Positions 11,401-23,900 are shown, counted from the first letter of the stretch. The stretch is 64,000 nt of DNA from Protopterus annectens (GCF_019279795.1 NC_056731.1:867934482-867998481), one strand, 5' to 3'. Translations and numbers: made by a program. The notes: generated from the sequence alone by a model not told the origin.

Positions 11401-13060
11401 GGCAATGAGGATCATTTTGCAACCCAACGGAATAGCTTTCTGTATAAGTTTGAGTATGAGAGGAAACGGAGGGAAGGCAGAAAGAAGTCCCTGAGGCCAA
11501 TCGTGGACTACAGCGTCTCTGGGAGAGTGACCGGGAAGCGGAAGAAGGGAGACGTAGTTGCTGCATTTGCTGTTGAAGGGGTGGCAAAAAGATTGCAGCA
11601 AGGCTGTCCCCACTTGCGGAAGATCAGATCTGCAACTACCTGATTCAGAGACCACTCATGAGGCATGAGAATAGCTCTGCTGAGCCTGTCCGCTATGAAG
11701 TTGGACCTCCCAGGGATGTGCGTCGCAATCAGAAATCGTTGGGAGGAGATTGCCCACTGCCAGAGTCTGAGGGCTTCTCGACATAGGGGGTAGGACCTGG
11801 TTCAGCCCTGTTTGTTGATGTACCACACCACTGACATGTCCGTTTGAATTGCAATGGTCCCAGAAGGGAGAGAGTCCTGAAGAGCTTGCAACACTAGGAG
11901 CACGGCTCTCATTTCTAAGACATTTATTTGCAGATGGTACTCGTGAGGCTGCTAAGTGCCTTGGACTGTCCTGCCCTGATAATGCCCCCTCCACCCTATC
12001 AGTGAGGCATCCGTGGTCACTGTGGCAACCGGAGGGGGCTGGATGAATGGTCTGCCCTGAGACACTAGTGGGGAGACCATCCACCAGGAAAGGTGCCTTT
12101 TGCATGTTTCTGTAATCATGATCATGTGCTGTTGAAAGGACCACTGTGTGAATAGAAGCCACTGAAGAATTCTCATGTGAAAGCGGGCCAGAGGTATCAG
12201 AAGAATTGCCGCTGCCATAGAACCCAGAGTTTGAAGGACGTACCTGACTTGTACCCTTTTGCATTGCATGAGGATTTGAACTTGCTGGCGAATTGTGGAC
12301 ACCCTGTCTGGTGGAAGCCTTGCGGACATACTCCTTGTATCTAAGTCTGCTCCTATATAGGTAATAGATTGATAGGGCAACAAGGCAGATTTTTCAAAAT
12401 TTATAGTAATGCCTAGCTGGGAGCAAATTGAAATTGTATAGTCCCTGGCTTGAAGGAGTTGATGCCTGATAGTAGCAGTAAGGAGCCAGTCGTCTAGATA
12501 TGGAAACACCTGGAATCCTCAATGCCTCAAGTGAGCCGAGACCACTGCCATACATTTGAACAGCCTGGGGGCTGTGGTGAGACCAAAGGGCAGAGCTCTG
12601 AACTGGTATTGACTGGCTCCCAGCCGGAAGCGAAGAAACCTCCTGGAGCGCCTGTCCATTTTGATGTGATAGTACGCATCCTGGAGATCTATGGAGCACA
12701 TCCAATTGTCCTGACCCAGAAAGGGTAGAATGGACTGTAGCGTGACCATCCCAAACTGTGTTCTTTGAACAGACTTGTTTAGTCTGCTGAGATCCAAAAT
12801 CGGTCTCCAGTACCCTGTCTTTTTTGGTACCAAAAACAACCTTGAGTAAGTACCGGATCCGCGTTGGTCTGCCGGAACTTCCTGGATGATTCTTTTTTTC
12901 TAGCAGTTTTGAAATTTCTATGACTGCTTGGTCCCTCAGATTGGGTGGAACATCTGGAAGGGACTTGCTTGACGGTAAAGGGGGTTGAAAGAAGGGAATT
13001 CTGTAACCTCCAGAAATGATTGAGTGTACCCATTTGTCTTGCGTTAGGTTTTGCCAGGCT
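11320..13060 (-). pseudogene. DIRS A RT, RNase H and methyltransferase-like region remnant
   Basis: RT (about 12200-13060) shows YWRPILDLSRLNKS, DLQDAYYHIKM, QFRALPFGLTTAPR and the catalytic YLDDWL. RNase H (about 11660-12060) shows VTTDASLIGW. The Dam-methyltransferase-like domain (about 11320-11660) shows SAFPPFPLI and MILIAPYWPRQIWFPFL. This order is diagnostic for the DIRS group. Broken. Confidence 0.88.
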
Positions 13061-15320
13061 TTTGGGTACAGAGAAAGTCTTCCCCTGACTGCCTCCAGAG
13101 GCGGGCGGCCGTGCAACCCTTCAGGGATGCTGGAAGGGCTTCTCAGAAAAGGATTCTCTGCTGCCCTGGTTCTGCGGACCCCCTCTGCCACGAGGGCGGC
13201 ATCTGTTGTTTCCTCCTCTGCCCCTGGAGGAAAAATCACTACGTGTGTCAGGCGAGGCTCCCTCAGATTTCCAAAACCAAGTTTTTCCACTCTTCTGACC
13301 CTTGGGGTGTGGGTCTGGAAGGAGTGGAAAAATGGACTCCCACGGCAGAGAGAGTCTTGCCTTCCTGCTCACACCTAGTCAGAGTGTCTTTCACCTGTGG
13401 TCCAAAGAGAAAGGAACCATCAAAGCGAGTGTTGGTGAACGACGCTCTAAAGGGTTCCACAAAATTACACAGCCACATCCATGCGTGTCTCCTAAGGGCC
13501 ATGCCTGTACCTGCGGCTCTACTCACACCATTAGCTGCATAGGAAATTAATTAAGGGTCGCCTGCTGAGAAGCCACCTTAGCTTGAGCCCCTTCAGCTGA
13601 TGGATCCTGAAGGGTATCTCCGAGCTCTTTCAGGAGATCCCTCTGAAGCCGGGTAAAATGGCATAAGTAATTCAGTGACCTAATGGAAAAAGTCGCTGAA
13701 GCAAACATTCGCTTGCCGTATCTATCCATGGTCCTGGACTCCTTGTTAGGAGGATGGACAACCGAAGAAGTTTCCGCTAACTCCTTCTTAGTGGCTGCTG
13801 CTACCAACATGGCATCCACAGGAACACCCTTAGTAAGGAACTGCTTTATCCAGGGGTGCAGTGATAAACTTGCCGGGCCTCCTCGGGGTTGGTTCCACTG
13901 TATCCGGGGCTGACCAAGCCCTTTGAGCCACTACTGACATGAGTGGATCGAAAGGCGGAGAAACCCAGGAGGTGGAAGGTCAGGAACCAAACACATCCAG
14001 GAATACAGATTCGTCCTCGGTAGGGGCTAGGGAATTCCAGCTCCCCCTCTGCTTAAGCATTTCCTAGGCTGTCCAAAAAGGAAACATCTTCAGAGGGGGA
14101 TCTCGGGGACCCTTCTGATTCATCCAAATCTGTATATGAAGTGACAGACCCGGGGAGTCAATGTGCTTCCTCTTGCACTTCTTCTTTCGAGGGGGCTCCT
14201 CTGAGTGATTAGGGGAGGACTCGGAAGAGGAGGAAACACCTAATGGGGTGCCCTGGAGTGCCGGTTCCCCACGCTTGTGGTCTGAAGGAGGGACAGAGGT
14301 CGACACAGGCACTACAGGGGATGGAGCCAGTGGAGTCGAACGTGGAGCTGACTCAGAGGCCAGCACACTCCTCATGACATCGAAGGCATCTCTGCCACGA
14401 TGCAGAGGCGGCACCGGTTCCGAGGAAATCAGAATCCTCCCCCGCACCGAGGGAGACGGCTCCGAGGCTGATGTAGGAGCAGAGCTCACCTGCGCCGACA
14501 CTCCGAGAGGGAGAACGGGGTCGGACAAGGGTCCGATGCCACTCGCCCCCTCAGAGCCGAGGGAGTCTCGGTGCCCAGATCCCTCGACGGACAGTACCAT
14601 CGAGGGGATTGGAGCAGACGATGGAACCGAAGGAGAAATAGTTATCGGAGCCGACGGTTCCACGACTCGAGCCCCAACAAACTCCGGTGCCGAGCTCAAT
14701 GGAGTCGGAGGAGGAATATCGATAGAAGTGGATGGAGCAGACACCTGTTGAGAAGGGCTGGACAACATCTTGGCAAGTGCCTGCGACTTCAACAACCTAC
14801 TGACCACTCTCTCCACGTCGTGATCCGAGAGCCTAGAGGACCGAGAGGAGTGGGAAGATCTGTGACTGCAGTCACTCTGCAGTAGGGGAGACCGAGGAGC
14901 CAAATGAATGGACTCTAGAGAAGGGGATCTCGGCCTCTTTTGGGTCCGCAACGGCTCCGAAGGTACAGGTTTAGCCGACGGGGAGATAGACTCCTCGGTT
15001 CTGGCCGGAACTGAAGTAGTAGGTAAGGTTTGGACCAATGACGACTCCGAGCTGGGAGCCGACAATTTAGTCAGTTTAGGAGATTTCACAGGCTGAGCCT
15101 TGGCCAGTGAATCCTGGGGCTTAAGAAGACCCCTCAGAATAAGCTTATTTTTGCGCTCCTGCAGAACTCTTGGGCTAAATGCATGACAGATAGAACAAGA
15201 GTCCTGCAGGTGCACTGTGCCTAAGCAATAAATGCAAGAAGTGTGCACATCTGTCAGAGCCATTTTCTGACAGCATGAGTCACACTTCTTGAATCCAGAC
15301 ACCTTGGATTCTTTGGACAT
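13060..15320 (-). pseudogene. DIRS A gag remnant
   Basis: Starts MSKESKVSGFKKCDSC and opens with a Cys/His zinc motif (CDSC, HTSCIYCLG, CSICH). A long Ser/Pro-rich low-complexity stretch follows, with a basic RKKKCKRKH patch, then a capsid-like helical part (DRYGKRMFASATFS, LNYLCHF) and an RGG-rich C-terminus (RGRGG). No similarity to retroviral gag is visible by eye; the role is inferred from position and family. Broken. Confidence 0.8.
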
Positions 15321-15744
15321 GACCTGAAAAAGTTGTCAAGGTACAACACTGATTTATTGTCCCATACGCCGAACAGCGACAACAAAATAGCACAACACTA
15401 ACACTAAAAACAGTAACACACAGAGCACTACATCCAAGGGTGAAATTTTTTTTTTTAAAACTAGGAAGCCTCTAACTTAAATGGCTACCCAACACAGATA
15501 TAAGGAAAAGCCTAAACTAACCGCTAACCTACAAGAAGGGATAGGGGTGGGGGAGGGGGAGAACTCTCCAATTAAAATGAGTTCTAAGGGAAGGACTACG
15601 CAAAAGACCTGAACTGAACCCCATGAGTTATAGACTACAAAAAATAAACTCCCTGAAAAAGTACTAATCTGACAAAAACAGATGCATTTAAAACTTGTAC
15701 AAGCCTGAGCCAGTAGAAACGACACCTCGCAGCTGAAGTGGCAA

Positions 15745-15889
15745 ACGAGATCTGGGTAAGCTAGCGCTAGGCATCATGGGATGAGGGGTAGCCTTCGAGC
15801 CAATAAACAGCTCTCGAGCTATTGAAGATGGCATCCTCGGCTCCGATCCCAACAAGCAAGAAACGAAGGCGAGATAGACAACTTAACAT
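15745..15889. repeat. DIRS A right inverted terminal repeat
   Basis: Reverse complement of the left ITR over GCTAGCGCTAGGCATCATGG and AACAGCTCTCGAGCTATTG; the outer end AGATAGACAACTTAACAT matches the second half of the internal complementary region. L1 sequence resumes directly after it. Confidence 0.9.
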
Positions 15890-16824
15890 TATTATTTACA
15901 GGTGGGTACTGGAATGTGATGTGCAACAGTGAATATGTGTCTGGGGGCCCAGACGGGAAAGAATAACAAAGGAGGGTAGAGTTTTGAAGAAACTTATGAA
16001 AATATTTGACATGGAAGATGTGAATTCAGCAATAGGAGTTCGGAGTGAATTTACATATTTCCAAAGATATAAAACCTGGGGTAGGCTAGACAGAATTCAC
16101 GTTTCACGGGAACTTGTGCATTTAATTGAAAGTCTTGATACACACCCAATAACTATTTCAGATCATGCACCAATAACAACTAAAATAAAAACACAGGGTA
16201 ATGAAATAAAAAATAGACATGGGTGTTTTCCCACTTACCTGTTGAAAAGAGAGGAATTTAAGGAATGGGTAGTGGAGATTACTCAGGCTATTAGAGAGGA
16301 TAGAAATGTCTTCTGAAAATATAGCGAGAGAGTGTGATAAAATTAAGGTGGAATTTAAAAATATGGTGCAAATAAAGGGAGCTATGGTTAAGAAGTAACA
16401 GGAATTGTGTAGATGGACTGACAAATGTTTAAGTATTGAAGAATAGGGGAAATCTCACAGAGCAAGAGGAGGATCAACTGCAGAATGCTAAGCAGAAAAT
16501 AAGGGATTACCATGATAATATGCATGAGTTTAAAAAGACTGCTGTTAAGCAACAGGTTTTTGATAAAATAGAGCGCAAAAACTTTTAGAACAATGATTCA
16601 GGCAACAGAATGTAGAAAGGGCTGTCACCAAGCTTAGAGAGCCAATAACAAGGAAGGTAACAAGATCCTATAGAGGCATTAGAAATATTTAGGAAATTCT
16701 ATGAAAGTCTGTATAGCGAACTATGGAAATCAAGAAAAGATATAAATAGAAATGTTTATGGAAGTATTAAATATGTCAAGGTTAGAGGTAGATAAGGCTC
16801 AATTATTAACGTTTAGGATAGGAG
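15890..16824 (+). pseudogene. L1 ORF2: endonuclease second part and linker
   Basis: Resumes the L1 after DIRS A. Readable endonuclease pieces are GGYWNVMCNSEYVSGGPD and, in one open stretch (15984-16316), SRELVHLIESLD and HPITISDHAPITTKIK, the conserved SDHAP motif holding the catalytic Asp/His. A degraded linker follows up to the CR1-type insertion. Stops and frame changes are frequent after 16316. Confidence 0.8.
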
Positions 16825-18545
16825 GAGATCTGATATTGCCATCAACCTGGCAGATAGATTCAGTGCTAACTTTACCTCCCCACCCCCTAAAGGGCCTATC
16901 TTTATACTGGAAGAATGCAAAGTTCCTGTAATCATGGCTGCACAGGTAAAAAAAATACACACTCTAAAGCCAAGAACACAACATCCATGGGACCTGACAT
17001 CCCAGGCTGCTTTCTACACAAACTACAGAATGAACTAGCACCCCACCCAAGTAGCATGTTCAATCATGGCCTCACCTCAGGCTTTGTGCCCAATGAATGG
17101 CGCACAGCGACGGCTATCCCACTCCACAAAGGGGGATCCACCACGGATCCCGGGAACAACCGCCCCATTAACCTGACGATCCTGGTCTGCAAGGCCATGG
17201 AACGTATCATCATGGAACTTATAAACAAAGACATTAGTAATCTCCAAACTCTGGACCCCACCCAGTTCAGGTTTGCAAAAGGCAGATCATGTCTCCTAAA
17301 CCTGAATACACTTCTTTGAAGCAGTCACCAAAGTCGCAGATGAGGGTAAGGTGGCTCACACAGCCTACCTAGATATCGCCAAGGCTTTCAACACCATCCC
17401 CCACTCTGGAATTTTAGATAAATTCACTAAACTAGGTATAAATCCCTATGTCAAAAGATGGGTTGCTAACTGGCTCACTGACAGAACCCACACTGTGAAA
17501 GTAGCAGACTCCAACTTCAGACCAGTGACAAGTGGAGTACCACAGGGTTCAGTCCTGGGTCCTTTCCCATTTGGTATCTACTTCTCTGAAGTACACGCTA
17601 ACACAGAAGGTTTGGCTAATGAAGTTCACAGATGACTGCAAACTAGGAGCCATAATCGAAACTCCTAATGATGTGGACATCCTACAAAAGGGCCTCACTG
17701 AGACAGATGCCTGGTGTCAAAGCCATGGCCTCAAGCTCAATGCCAAAAAGTGCACAGTCAGCCCTTTTGGTAAAACCTCTGTACCCATGAACTACCACAT
17801 AGGCAGTAGTCTACTTAACACCAAAGTGTGATAAGAGACCTTGGGACACAAGTGGACAGTAGTCTCTCCTTTGATAATCACATCACCACAGTAGTCAGGA
17901 AATCCTTCTACGTGGCACACCTCATCACAAAAGGTTTCTCATCCAGGAAAAAAAGAGGTAATTATTCCCCTCTACTCATCACTCTTTAGACCAATTATAG
18001 AGTACAATGCCCCTTTTGGTATGTACCTCACAAGACATCTACAACTGGAAAGGCCGCAGAAATACCTCACAAAGAGGATTACTGGCCTCAAACAGATGCC
18101 CTACGCAGACGGTCTCAAAAAACTCCAGCTTTACTCTGTTGCATATTGCTTACTCAGAGGCGATCTCTGCCTAATATACAAAGCTATGTCAAACCTAGAG
18201 CTGTTGGACATGCTCCACTTAAAGAAATCTCAATCCTTCCGAGCTACACGTTCTAAGGACCTAAACCTGGTCACCACAATAAATAGAACATGCTGGAGGG
18301 ATAGATTCCTGTCCCAGAGACTTCCCATACTCTGGAACAACTACCTATCTATATCAAACAAAGCTCCTCATTGGTGCTTTTCAAGAAAAATCTTGATTGT
18401 ATGGGGAATAGGAAATTCACCCCGGGGATCACTTCTGTGGCTCTGCTCGACAGGGGCACAGGAAAATAATTTTCTTGTGTGGCGAAAGCCAGTGTACCTT
18501 TTTAGCTAGGCTTATATAGGGCCTAGGGCCAATAGCCTAGTACCT
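16825..18545 (+). mobile_element. CR1/L2-type LINE, 5'-truncated, inserted in L1
   Basis: A plus-strand non-LTR element containing most of an RT domain. In order: ADRFSANFTSPPP, NEWRTATAIPLHKGG, a segment with PGNNRPINLTILVCKAMERI, FRFAKGRSCLLNL, AYLDIAKAFNTIPHSGILDK, VTSGVPQGSVLGP, the catalytic FTDDCKLGA, LKLNAKKC, then the C-terminal IIEYNAPFGMYLTRH and LPILWNN. The order is that of CR1/L2 (Jockey superfamily) LINEs; the exact clade is not decidable by eye. It is 5'-truncated, has a handful of frameshifts, and is better kept than the L1 it splits, so it is younger. L1 sequence resumes at about 18548. Confidence 0.85.
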
Positions 18546-18547
18546 AC

Positions 18548-19378
18548 CATTGAAGATAAAACTTGCGATGTATAACCAACCTAAAGGAAAGCCCCCAGGA
18601 AATGATGGCATTCCTGTGGAAGTTTGGAAGCTAGGAGGAAAAAAAAAATGATCACGATCTGGAACATTTTGTTTAATGGTATTTTAAGAGGAGAAGTACC
18701 AACATCCTGGAAGAAAGCAGTGGTAGGTGTAATACTTGGAGGGTAAAGACCCAGCTTCATACAGGCCCATTTCAATACTAAACCATGATTATAAAGTGTT
18801 CACATCTATAATAGCCAAAAGAATGACAAGGCCAAAACTGATAGATATGGATCAATGTGGTTTTGTGGAGGGGAGGCAAACATTTGACATTAACAGAACA
18901 TTGATGATCCAGAGGGAAGCAAAAAGTAAGAAAATACTATTGTTGTTGGTGGGTCTTGATGCAGAAAAATCATTTGACAAAGTAAGCTGAGACTTTATGA
19001 GCAGGGCAATGGAAGCATTGCATTTCCTGAAAAAAATTATAAGGTTGATCAAGAGAATATATGAGGGATTGGAGGCGAAAATTAAAGTGGGTGGGGTCCT
19101 CTCTGATAATTTCTGCTTGAACAGAGGAACCAGGCAGGGGTGTCCTCTTTCCTCTTTATTTGCATTATATTAAGAAACATTGGCAAAGAAAATAAGGGAC
19201 TCAGAAAATCAAGGATACAACTGCTATGGTAGTCAAGAAAAGCTGGCTTTGTTTGCCGATATTATTTTGTTGTGACAAAACCAGAAAAAGACATTACAGT
19301 GTTGTGGAACATTTTGAGACAGTTTCAGATCTTTTCAGGATACAAAATGAATGAACCTCCTATACAAAAGCTCAAGTC
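18548..19378 (+). pseudogene. L1 ORF2 reverse transcriptase remnant
   Basis: L1 RT reads on after the CR1-type insertion: PKGKPPGNDGIPVEVWKL, then SYRPISILNHDYKVFTSIIA, DQCGFVEGRQTFDINRTL, a palm box VGLDAEKSFDKVS, RGTRQGCPLS and a degraded catalytic box (LFADI, where FADD is usual). FSGYKMN marks the thumb side. It breaks off at about 19378 where DIRS B begins. Frame changes and stops are present (for example before VS*DFM and after the QGCPLS box). Confidence 0.85.
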
Positions 19379-19611
19379 TGGTTGCTGTTGGTACGTGGGA
19401 CATCACACACAGGGCCATAAACCAGGTGCCTTAAATGTGATGTCTGCATGCACAGACCTCAGAACTAACTGCCCAATTGGACAGTAGACTAGGTACAGCC
19501 AAATTGGTGTCCTCCAGACCGGTGAAATGCCATGGACTGCCCAGTGTGACCAAAGTCTATGTAGTGCCCCATAGACAGGTGGAAAAGATTGCACGGGGAT
19601 AGGTGGGAGGG

Positions 19612-19695
19612 AAGGACATCTATGGTCATAAGATTTTACACAACTATTCTATGTCCTTCTATTCTCATGTTGCAGTATTCTTACTGAGGGAGAGT
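19612..19695. repeat. DIRS B internal complementary region
   Basis: Contains AAGGACATCTATGG...CATAAG and then TATGTCCTTCTATTC with GTTGCAGTATTC, matching the copy C region at 34879-34975 in the same order. Confidence 0.75.
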
Positions 19696-19758
19696 ACCAC
19701 AGCTTAGGAAGGACGACGGGTAGAAGTAATGGACTCCAGAAATCCCTGCAGGATTGCC

Positions 19759-20700
19759 CTAGCGAAACCTGCTCTGGAGATGTGATCCAATTTGCAGTGC
19801 CTGGTAAAGGTGTGCATAGTGGACCCACGTGGCTGCCTCCAGGATGGAGGCTGTTTCTAGGCCCTTGAAGAAAGCCTTGGTGGATGCTACAGCCCTAGTA
19901 GAGTGTGCTCTTACCTCATGAAGTAAATCTTTGTCGTGGCAGTAGCGGAAACAAATAGTTTTCCTGAGCCAACCAGAGATGGTTTGTTTGGAGACTGCTT
20001 TGCCCAGGGCCTTAGGATGAAAGGATACAAAGAGTTGATTAGATTTTCTAATGGTCTTAGTTTTGTCCAAGTAAAACCTTAGCTGCCTGTGAACATCCAG
20101 GGGAATGGAGTATTCTCTCACTGTCAATGGTAGGAGAGGGAAAGGTGGATAGGTGAATGGACCGATTTAATGACAGCTGTTGACCACTTTGGGCATGAAG
20201 GAAGGGTTGCTGCACAGGGTCACCCTGTCTTTGTGGAAGATGGTGTAGGGGGTGGCATGCCATGAATGCCTGCAACTCTGACAACTTTCACTTCAGCCAT
20301 AAGGGTACCAGCAAGATTGTTTTCCATGTGCACATTTATAGTAATGCAGAAGTAGCAGGCTCAAATGGAGCAAATGCAAGTTTTTCCAGGATAAAGTTAA
20401 GGTCCCAAGGAGGTGGGATAGGCTTCCTCGGTGGTCTGATGCGCAAAACCCCCTTCAGGAACAATTTAACATCTAGCCTGGAGAATAAAGGAGGGTCGAA
20501 GGGTAAACAGGCAAAGATAGCAGAAAGATGCACTTTCACTGAAGTGTATGAAAGGCCTGGCTTGATAGGCTCACACACACAAGCTAAGACTAGAGGTGCA
20601 TCCACTAGAAAGGGATCCCAAAGCCTTTAGACACCATTTGGAGAATCTTTCCCATTTTAAAATGTAGGATCTCCTTGTGTTAGGTTTACTGGCTTCCCTC
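19759..20700 (-). pseudogene. DIRS B tyrosine recombinase remnant
   Basis: Readable pieces: NTRRSYILKWERFSKW (N-terminal arm-like part), VHLSAIFACLPFDPPLF, IRPPRKPIPPPWDLNFILEK, then IHLSTFP, LDVHRQLRFYLDKTK, SKQTISGWLRKTI, and the C-terminal AHSTRAVASTKAFFKGL with ASILEAATWVHYAHLYQAL. These are the HxxR and tyrosine-side boxes of DIRS recombinases. Broken. Confidence 0.85.
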
Positions 20701-21497
20701 AGGACAGAAAGCACATCCTCAGAGTAGTGGTGTCTGAAGGGTATTAAAAAGTTTATCACCCAGAGTGTTAGACGCAGCATCTCCAGATGAGGGTGGATGA
20801 GAGTTCCCTTCTGCTGTGTGAGTAGGTCTACCTTGTGGGGTAACTTGTGGTGATTGCCCTTGGCGTGGGATAGTAGAAGGGGTAACCAATGCTGCCTTGG
20901 CCAATAGGGAGTCACCAGCAAGATTTTTGGATTGTCCCTCCTGATTTTTTCAGGAGAACCTTTTGAATGAGAGGAAAGGCATATAGAAATCATCTGTTCC
21001 CATGAGAAGGTGAAGGCGTCCAATCTCCGGGCTAGTGAGGAATAGTCCTTGGTACAGAATTTTCTCAGTTGTCTGTTCTGGGGGGAGACAAATAAGTCTA
21101 CTTGAGGTGTGCCCCACTGGTGGGCAATGTCTAGAAAAACTTCTCTGTGCAACATCCACTCTATGCAGAGAGAATGATCTGCTGAGAGCATCTGCCTGGT
21201 GGCTGTCCTGAGATGGGATGTAGACTGTCTGCAGAGATCAGTTGTTTTGTGAGGCTAGGTCCCAAATCTGCATTGCCAGGGGTGCCTGCCAGCGTTCTTG
21301 CACCTTCATGGTAGCCCCCCCAGCACAGATCTGAAGCATCTGTGTGCATATGTTAAACTGGTGTGGGGGGTAGGAGGGGAAGGCCTGGGTTCATTTGAAC
21401 TTGTTGAATCCACCACCATAACTCTGCTTTTAGGCAGGGTAGGAAGGGAATATGCAACTCTAAAGTGCGGCTGTGTTGGGACCACACATTATTTAGA

Positions 21498-22286
21498 TAC
21501 CATTGTAGCTTTAAAACAAATGTACAGCACAGAGAAAGTGAACCCAACACGACCACTGGATGTTCCTCCACCAAAACGTTTGTTTAAGCACTTTCATCAG
21601 GGTTGCATTAATGACTTCATCAGAAACGCTTCACAAAACTTTTACACAAGTTAAAAAGCTTTTCAAAAAACATCACGTTAGAAGACAACCAATCAATAGC
21701 TATTCAATTAAAAAGAAATTAAGTTAAAGTCACAAGGCCTAAATGTTGTGAAATAAGTTTCTTAAGCACATATGCAAACCAAAATTCATATTATAAACCA
21801 AGGTATATTTACCAACATAATCACAATAAAAATAAAAATAAAAAAATAATAAAACCATACTTCTAGAGACTTTACTTTAAGAATGCAACTGATGCATACA
21901 TTGTCATTTAAACTAGGGGCAGTATGTGCATTTAATTTCACTTGCCAAAGAAATTAAATGCACACGCTGCCCCTGGCTTGAATGACAATGTATCCATCAG
22001 TTACATTCTTAAATTAAAGTCTCTAAAAGTATGATTTTATTATTTTTTCTTTTTATTGTGATTATGTTGGTAAATATACCTTGGCAAATATACCTTGGTT
22101 TATAATATGTATTTTGATTTGCATATGGCCTGTGACTTTAACTTAATTTCTTTTTAATTAAGTAGCTATTGGTTGGTAGTCTTCTAAAATGTGATGTTTT
22201 TTGAAAAGGTTTTTAACTTGTGTAAAAGTTTTGTGAAGTGTTTTAAAGGTCGTGTCCTGGTTCCTGGTTAATTACCATTGTAGCTT
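21498..22286. repeat. 14-bp target duplication flanking fold-back element
   Basis: TACCATTGTAGCTT occurs at 21498-21511 and again at 22273-22286. In related DIRS copies this stretch occurs once, so the second copy was made when the element between was inserted. Confidence 0.8.
21512..22272. mobile_element. Non-autonomous fold-back (palindromic) element inside DIRS B
   Basis: About 760 bp. Two long arms are near-perfect reverse complements: from CTTCACAAAACTTTTACACA at about 21611 in the left arm to its complement near 22240 in the right arm. They meet around 21940-21960, where AAATTAAATGCACA and its complement face each other. The left arm has about 90 extra bases at its outer side. No coding capacity. 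The 14-bp duplications prove insertion into DIRS B. Superfamily unknown: 14 bp is long for hAT, Tc1 or piggyBac. Confidence 0.8.
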
Positions 22287-22744
22287 CATGTGCAGCCTGG
22301 CTAGTGGTAGCATAGGAATAGTAGCTGCCATAAGATCCAGAAGTTGCATGAATGGTCTTGCTGACAGTTGTTGGGTATGGATAAGATCCTGGAAGTGGTC
22401 TGTTAGGGGAAATTACCTTGTGAGGAAGGAATGCCTTCATCAGGTGTGTTCGGATCTTGCATCCCAGGAAGATTTTGTCCTGCTCTGGTGCAAGGGATGA
22501 TTTGGGGAGACTGAGGGTTAACCTCAACCCTTGTAGTAGAGACATGGAAAACTGCAGATTTTTAAGGGCATTTTCTTTCCCTGCAAGAATGAGAATATCT
22601 TCTAGGTAGGGGTAGACTTTAATGCCTTGGTCCCGCAGTATGTTATGGTGGGAGCTAGGCATTTGGTGAAGACCCTGGGTACAGTAGATAAACCAAAGGG
22701 CAAGGCAGCAATGCACCGTTGGTACCATTTCTGTCTTTAAAGGG

Positions 22745-23900
22745 CTATTTGTGGGTAGGCTGAGAAGAGGCAGGCCTGGAAGATGTTTGCCTCCTGGTTC
22801 CTTTCCTACGCCTGGAAGAGGAAGGAGTACCAGTTGAGGGGTTTCTTCGGACATAGGAGGTCTTAGCTGCATAGCTTATGTAGTATTCTGGTACAGGATA
22901 TACCAGAATGTGCTTAATGTCTTGTAACTCCTTGCTCTTCCCCTGAAGGTTCAGCAGACTGTTTGCCAAACAGGAGGTTGTGGTCTAGTGGGGCATCTAG
23001 AATTTTAGATTTGAAATCTTCAGGCAATGGTTGTAGCCAAAGCCATGAATATCTGCAAATCACAGATGCAGCAGATCTAGCAGAGGCCTCTGCTGCATCA
23101 TAACTGCATCTGAGTGCCTGGCTACCTGGGATGCCAGGCTCAGTTTTGATGATGCTTCTGTCTTGTTGGAAGAGTCAGGCAGGGAGGATAGAAGGGTAGA
23201 TGCTTGGGGTACCAAGTCCAAGGCATACTTAACCATATGGGTTTGGCAGTTAATGGCTCTGAAGGCTAGGGTGGAAGAAGTATAAACTTTCTTACACAGC
23301 CTGTCCATATTCTTGCTATCCTTGTCAGGCAGAAGGGACAAGGATGGGCTCAGTCTTGACTGCTTGTCAGGGGCCACATCTATCACTGCAGGGTCCACCA
23401 AGGTGGGGTTTCAAGAAATTTGTGGTCATCAGGCACCTTATAGAAACAATCAGGTCTCTTAGGAGCAGGTGGCTGAGAGTCAGGATGTTTAGATGCTAAT
23501 GCAAATCCCTTTAGGTATGCAGGTATAACTGGGGGGTGGAAGATGGTGAAGGAGAATCAACTTGCAGCAGTTCAAAATATCTTTGAGTTTGTCATTTGGG
23601 AAGTATCCCATTTGAAATAGTCTTATTTTAGCAATGGACTCTTCAAAAGTGATATCTTCTGGAGGATAATCCCCTTCTATGGATTCCTCATCTAGGGAAC
23701 AATATTCCAGGGGAGAAGCTAACTGTGATGAGTAAGAAATTGACTAATTTGGTGATGAGGAAAAAGCTTCCTCCTCTTCTTCCCGTGAAGTGGGAGGGGG
23801 AATAGAAGTAGCTGAGCCAGGTCTTGGGCTAAGCACTGGGATAGTGGAAGGTGAGGAGGCCGAGGGCCGAAGGGCCATGAAGGCCTGAATTAAAGACTGC
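22745..23900 (-). pseudogene. DIRS B gag remnant
   Basis: Capsid-like helical segment is readable as MDRLCKKVYTSSTLAFRAIN then CQTHMVKYALDLV, matching copy C (VYTSAPLAFRAVN, CQTHMARYSLALM). Proline/serine-rich parts flank it. The N-terminal zinc motif is not present in this copy. Broken. Confidence 0.75.

Larger units (their letters stand above)
9980..15889 (-). mobile_element. DIRS element A (family 1), nested in L1, broken
   Basis: A full-length-looking but broken DIRS retrotransposon, 5.9 kb, coding on the minus strand. It has inverted terminal repeats at both ends, an internal complementary region joining copies of the two outer ends, and the expected order of gag, RT, RNase H, methyltransferase-like domain and tyrosine recombinase. 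It lies inside the L1 endonuclease region, so it is younger than the L1. DIRS elements insert as circles by recombination; accordingly I see no long target duplication. It carries many breaks (of the order of ten) and is a fossil of moderate age. Confidence 0.9.
20700..22800 (-). pseudogene. DIRS B RT, RNase H and methyltransferase-like remnant, with nested element
   Basis: Methyltransferase-like part (about 20850-21170) reads WGTPQVDLFVSPQNRQLRKF, DAFTFSWEQM and ILLVTPYWPRQHWLPLL. RNase H (around 21161-21500, continuing after the insertion) has HTDASDLCWGGY. RT (about 22270-22800) shows KVYPYLEDILIL and LTLSLPKSSL. The fold-back element at 21512-22272 interrupts it. Broken. Confidence 0.8.

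Noticed and set aside
14248-14885. Plus-strand frames of 167 and 104 codons
   Set aside because: They are antisense shadows of the Ser/Pro-rich gag part of DIRS A, low-complexity and without domain.
21498-22286. piggyBac-type insertion using TTAA at the fold-back borders
   Set aside because: TTAA-like bases occur at both borders, but taking them as the target leaves an unexplained extra copy of TACCATTGTAGCT in DIRS B; the 14-bp duplication explains the borders fully.
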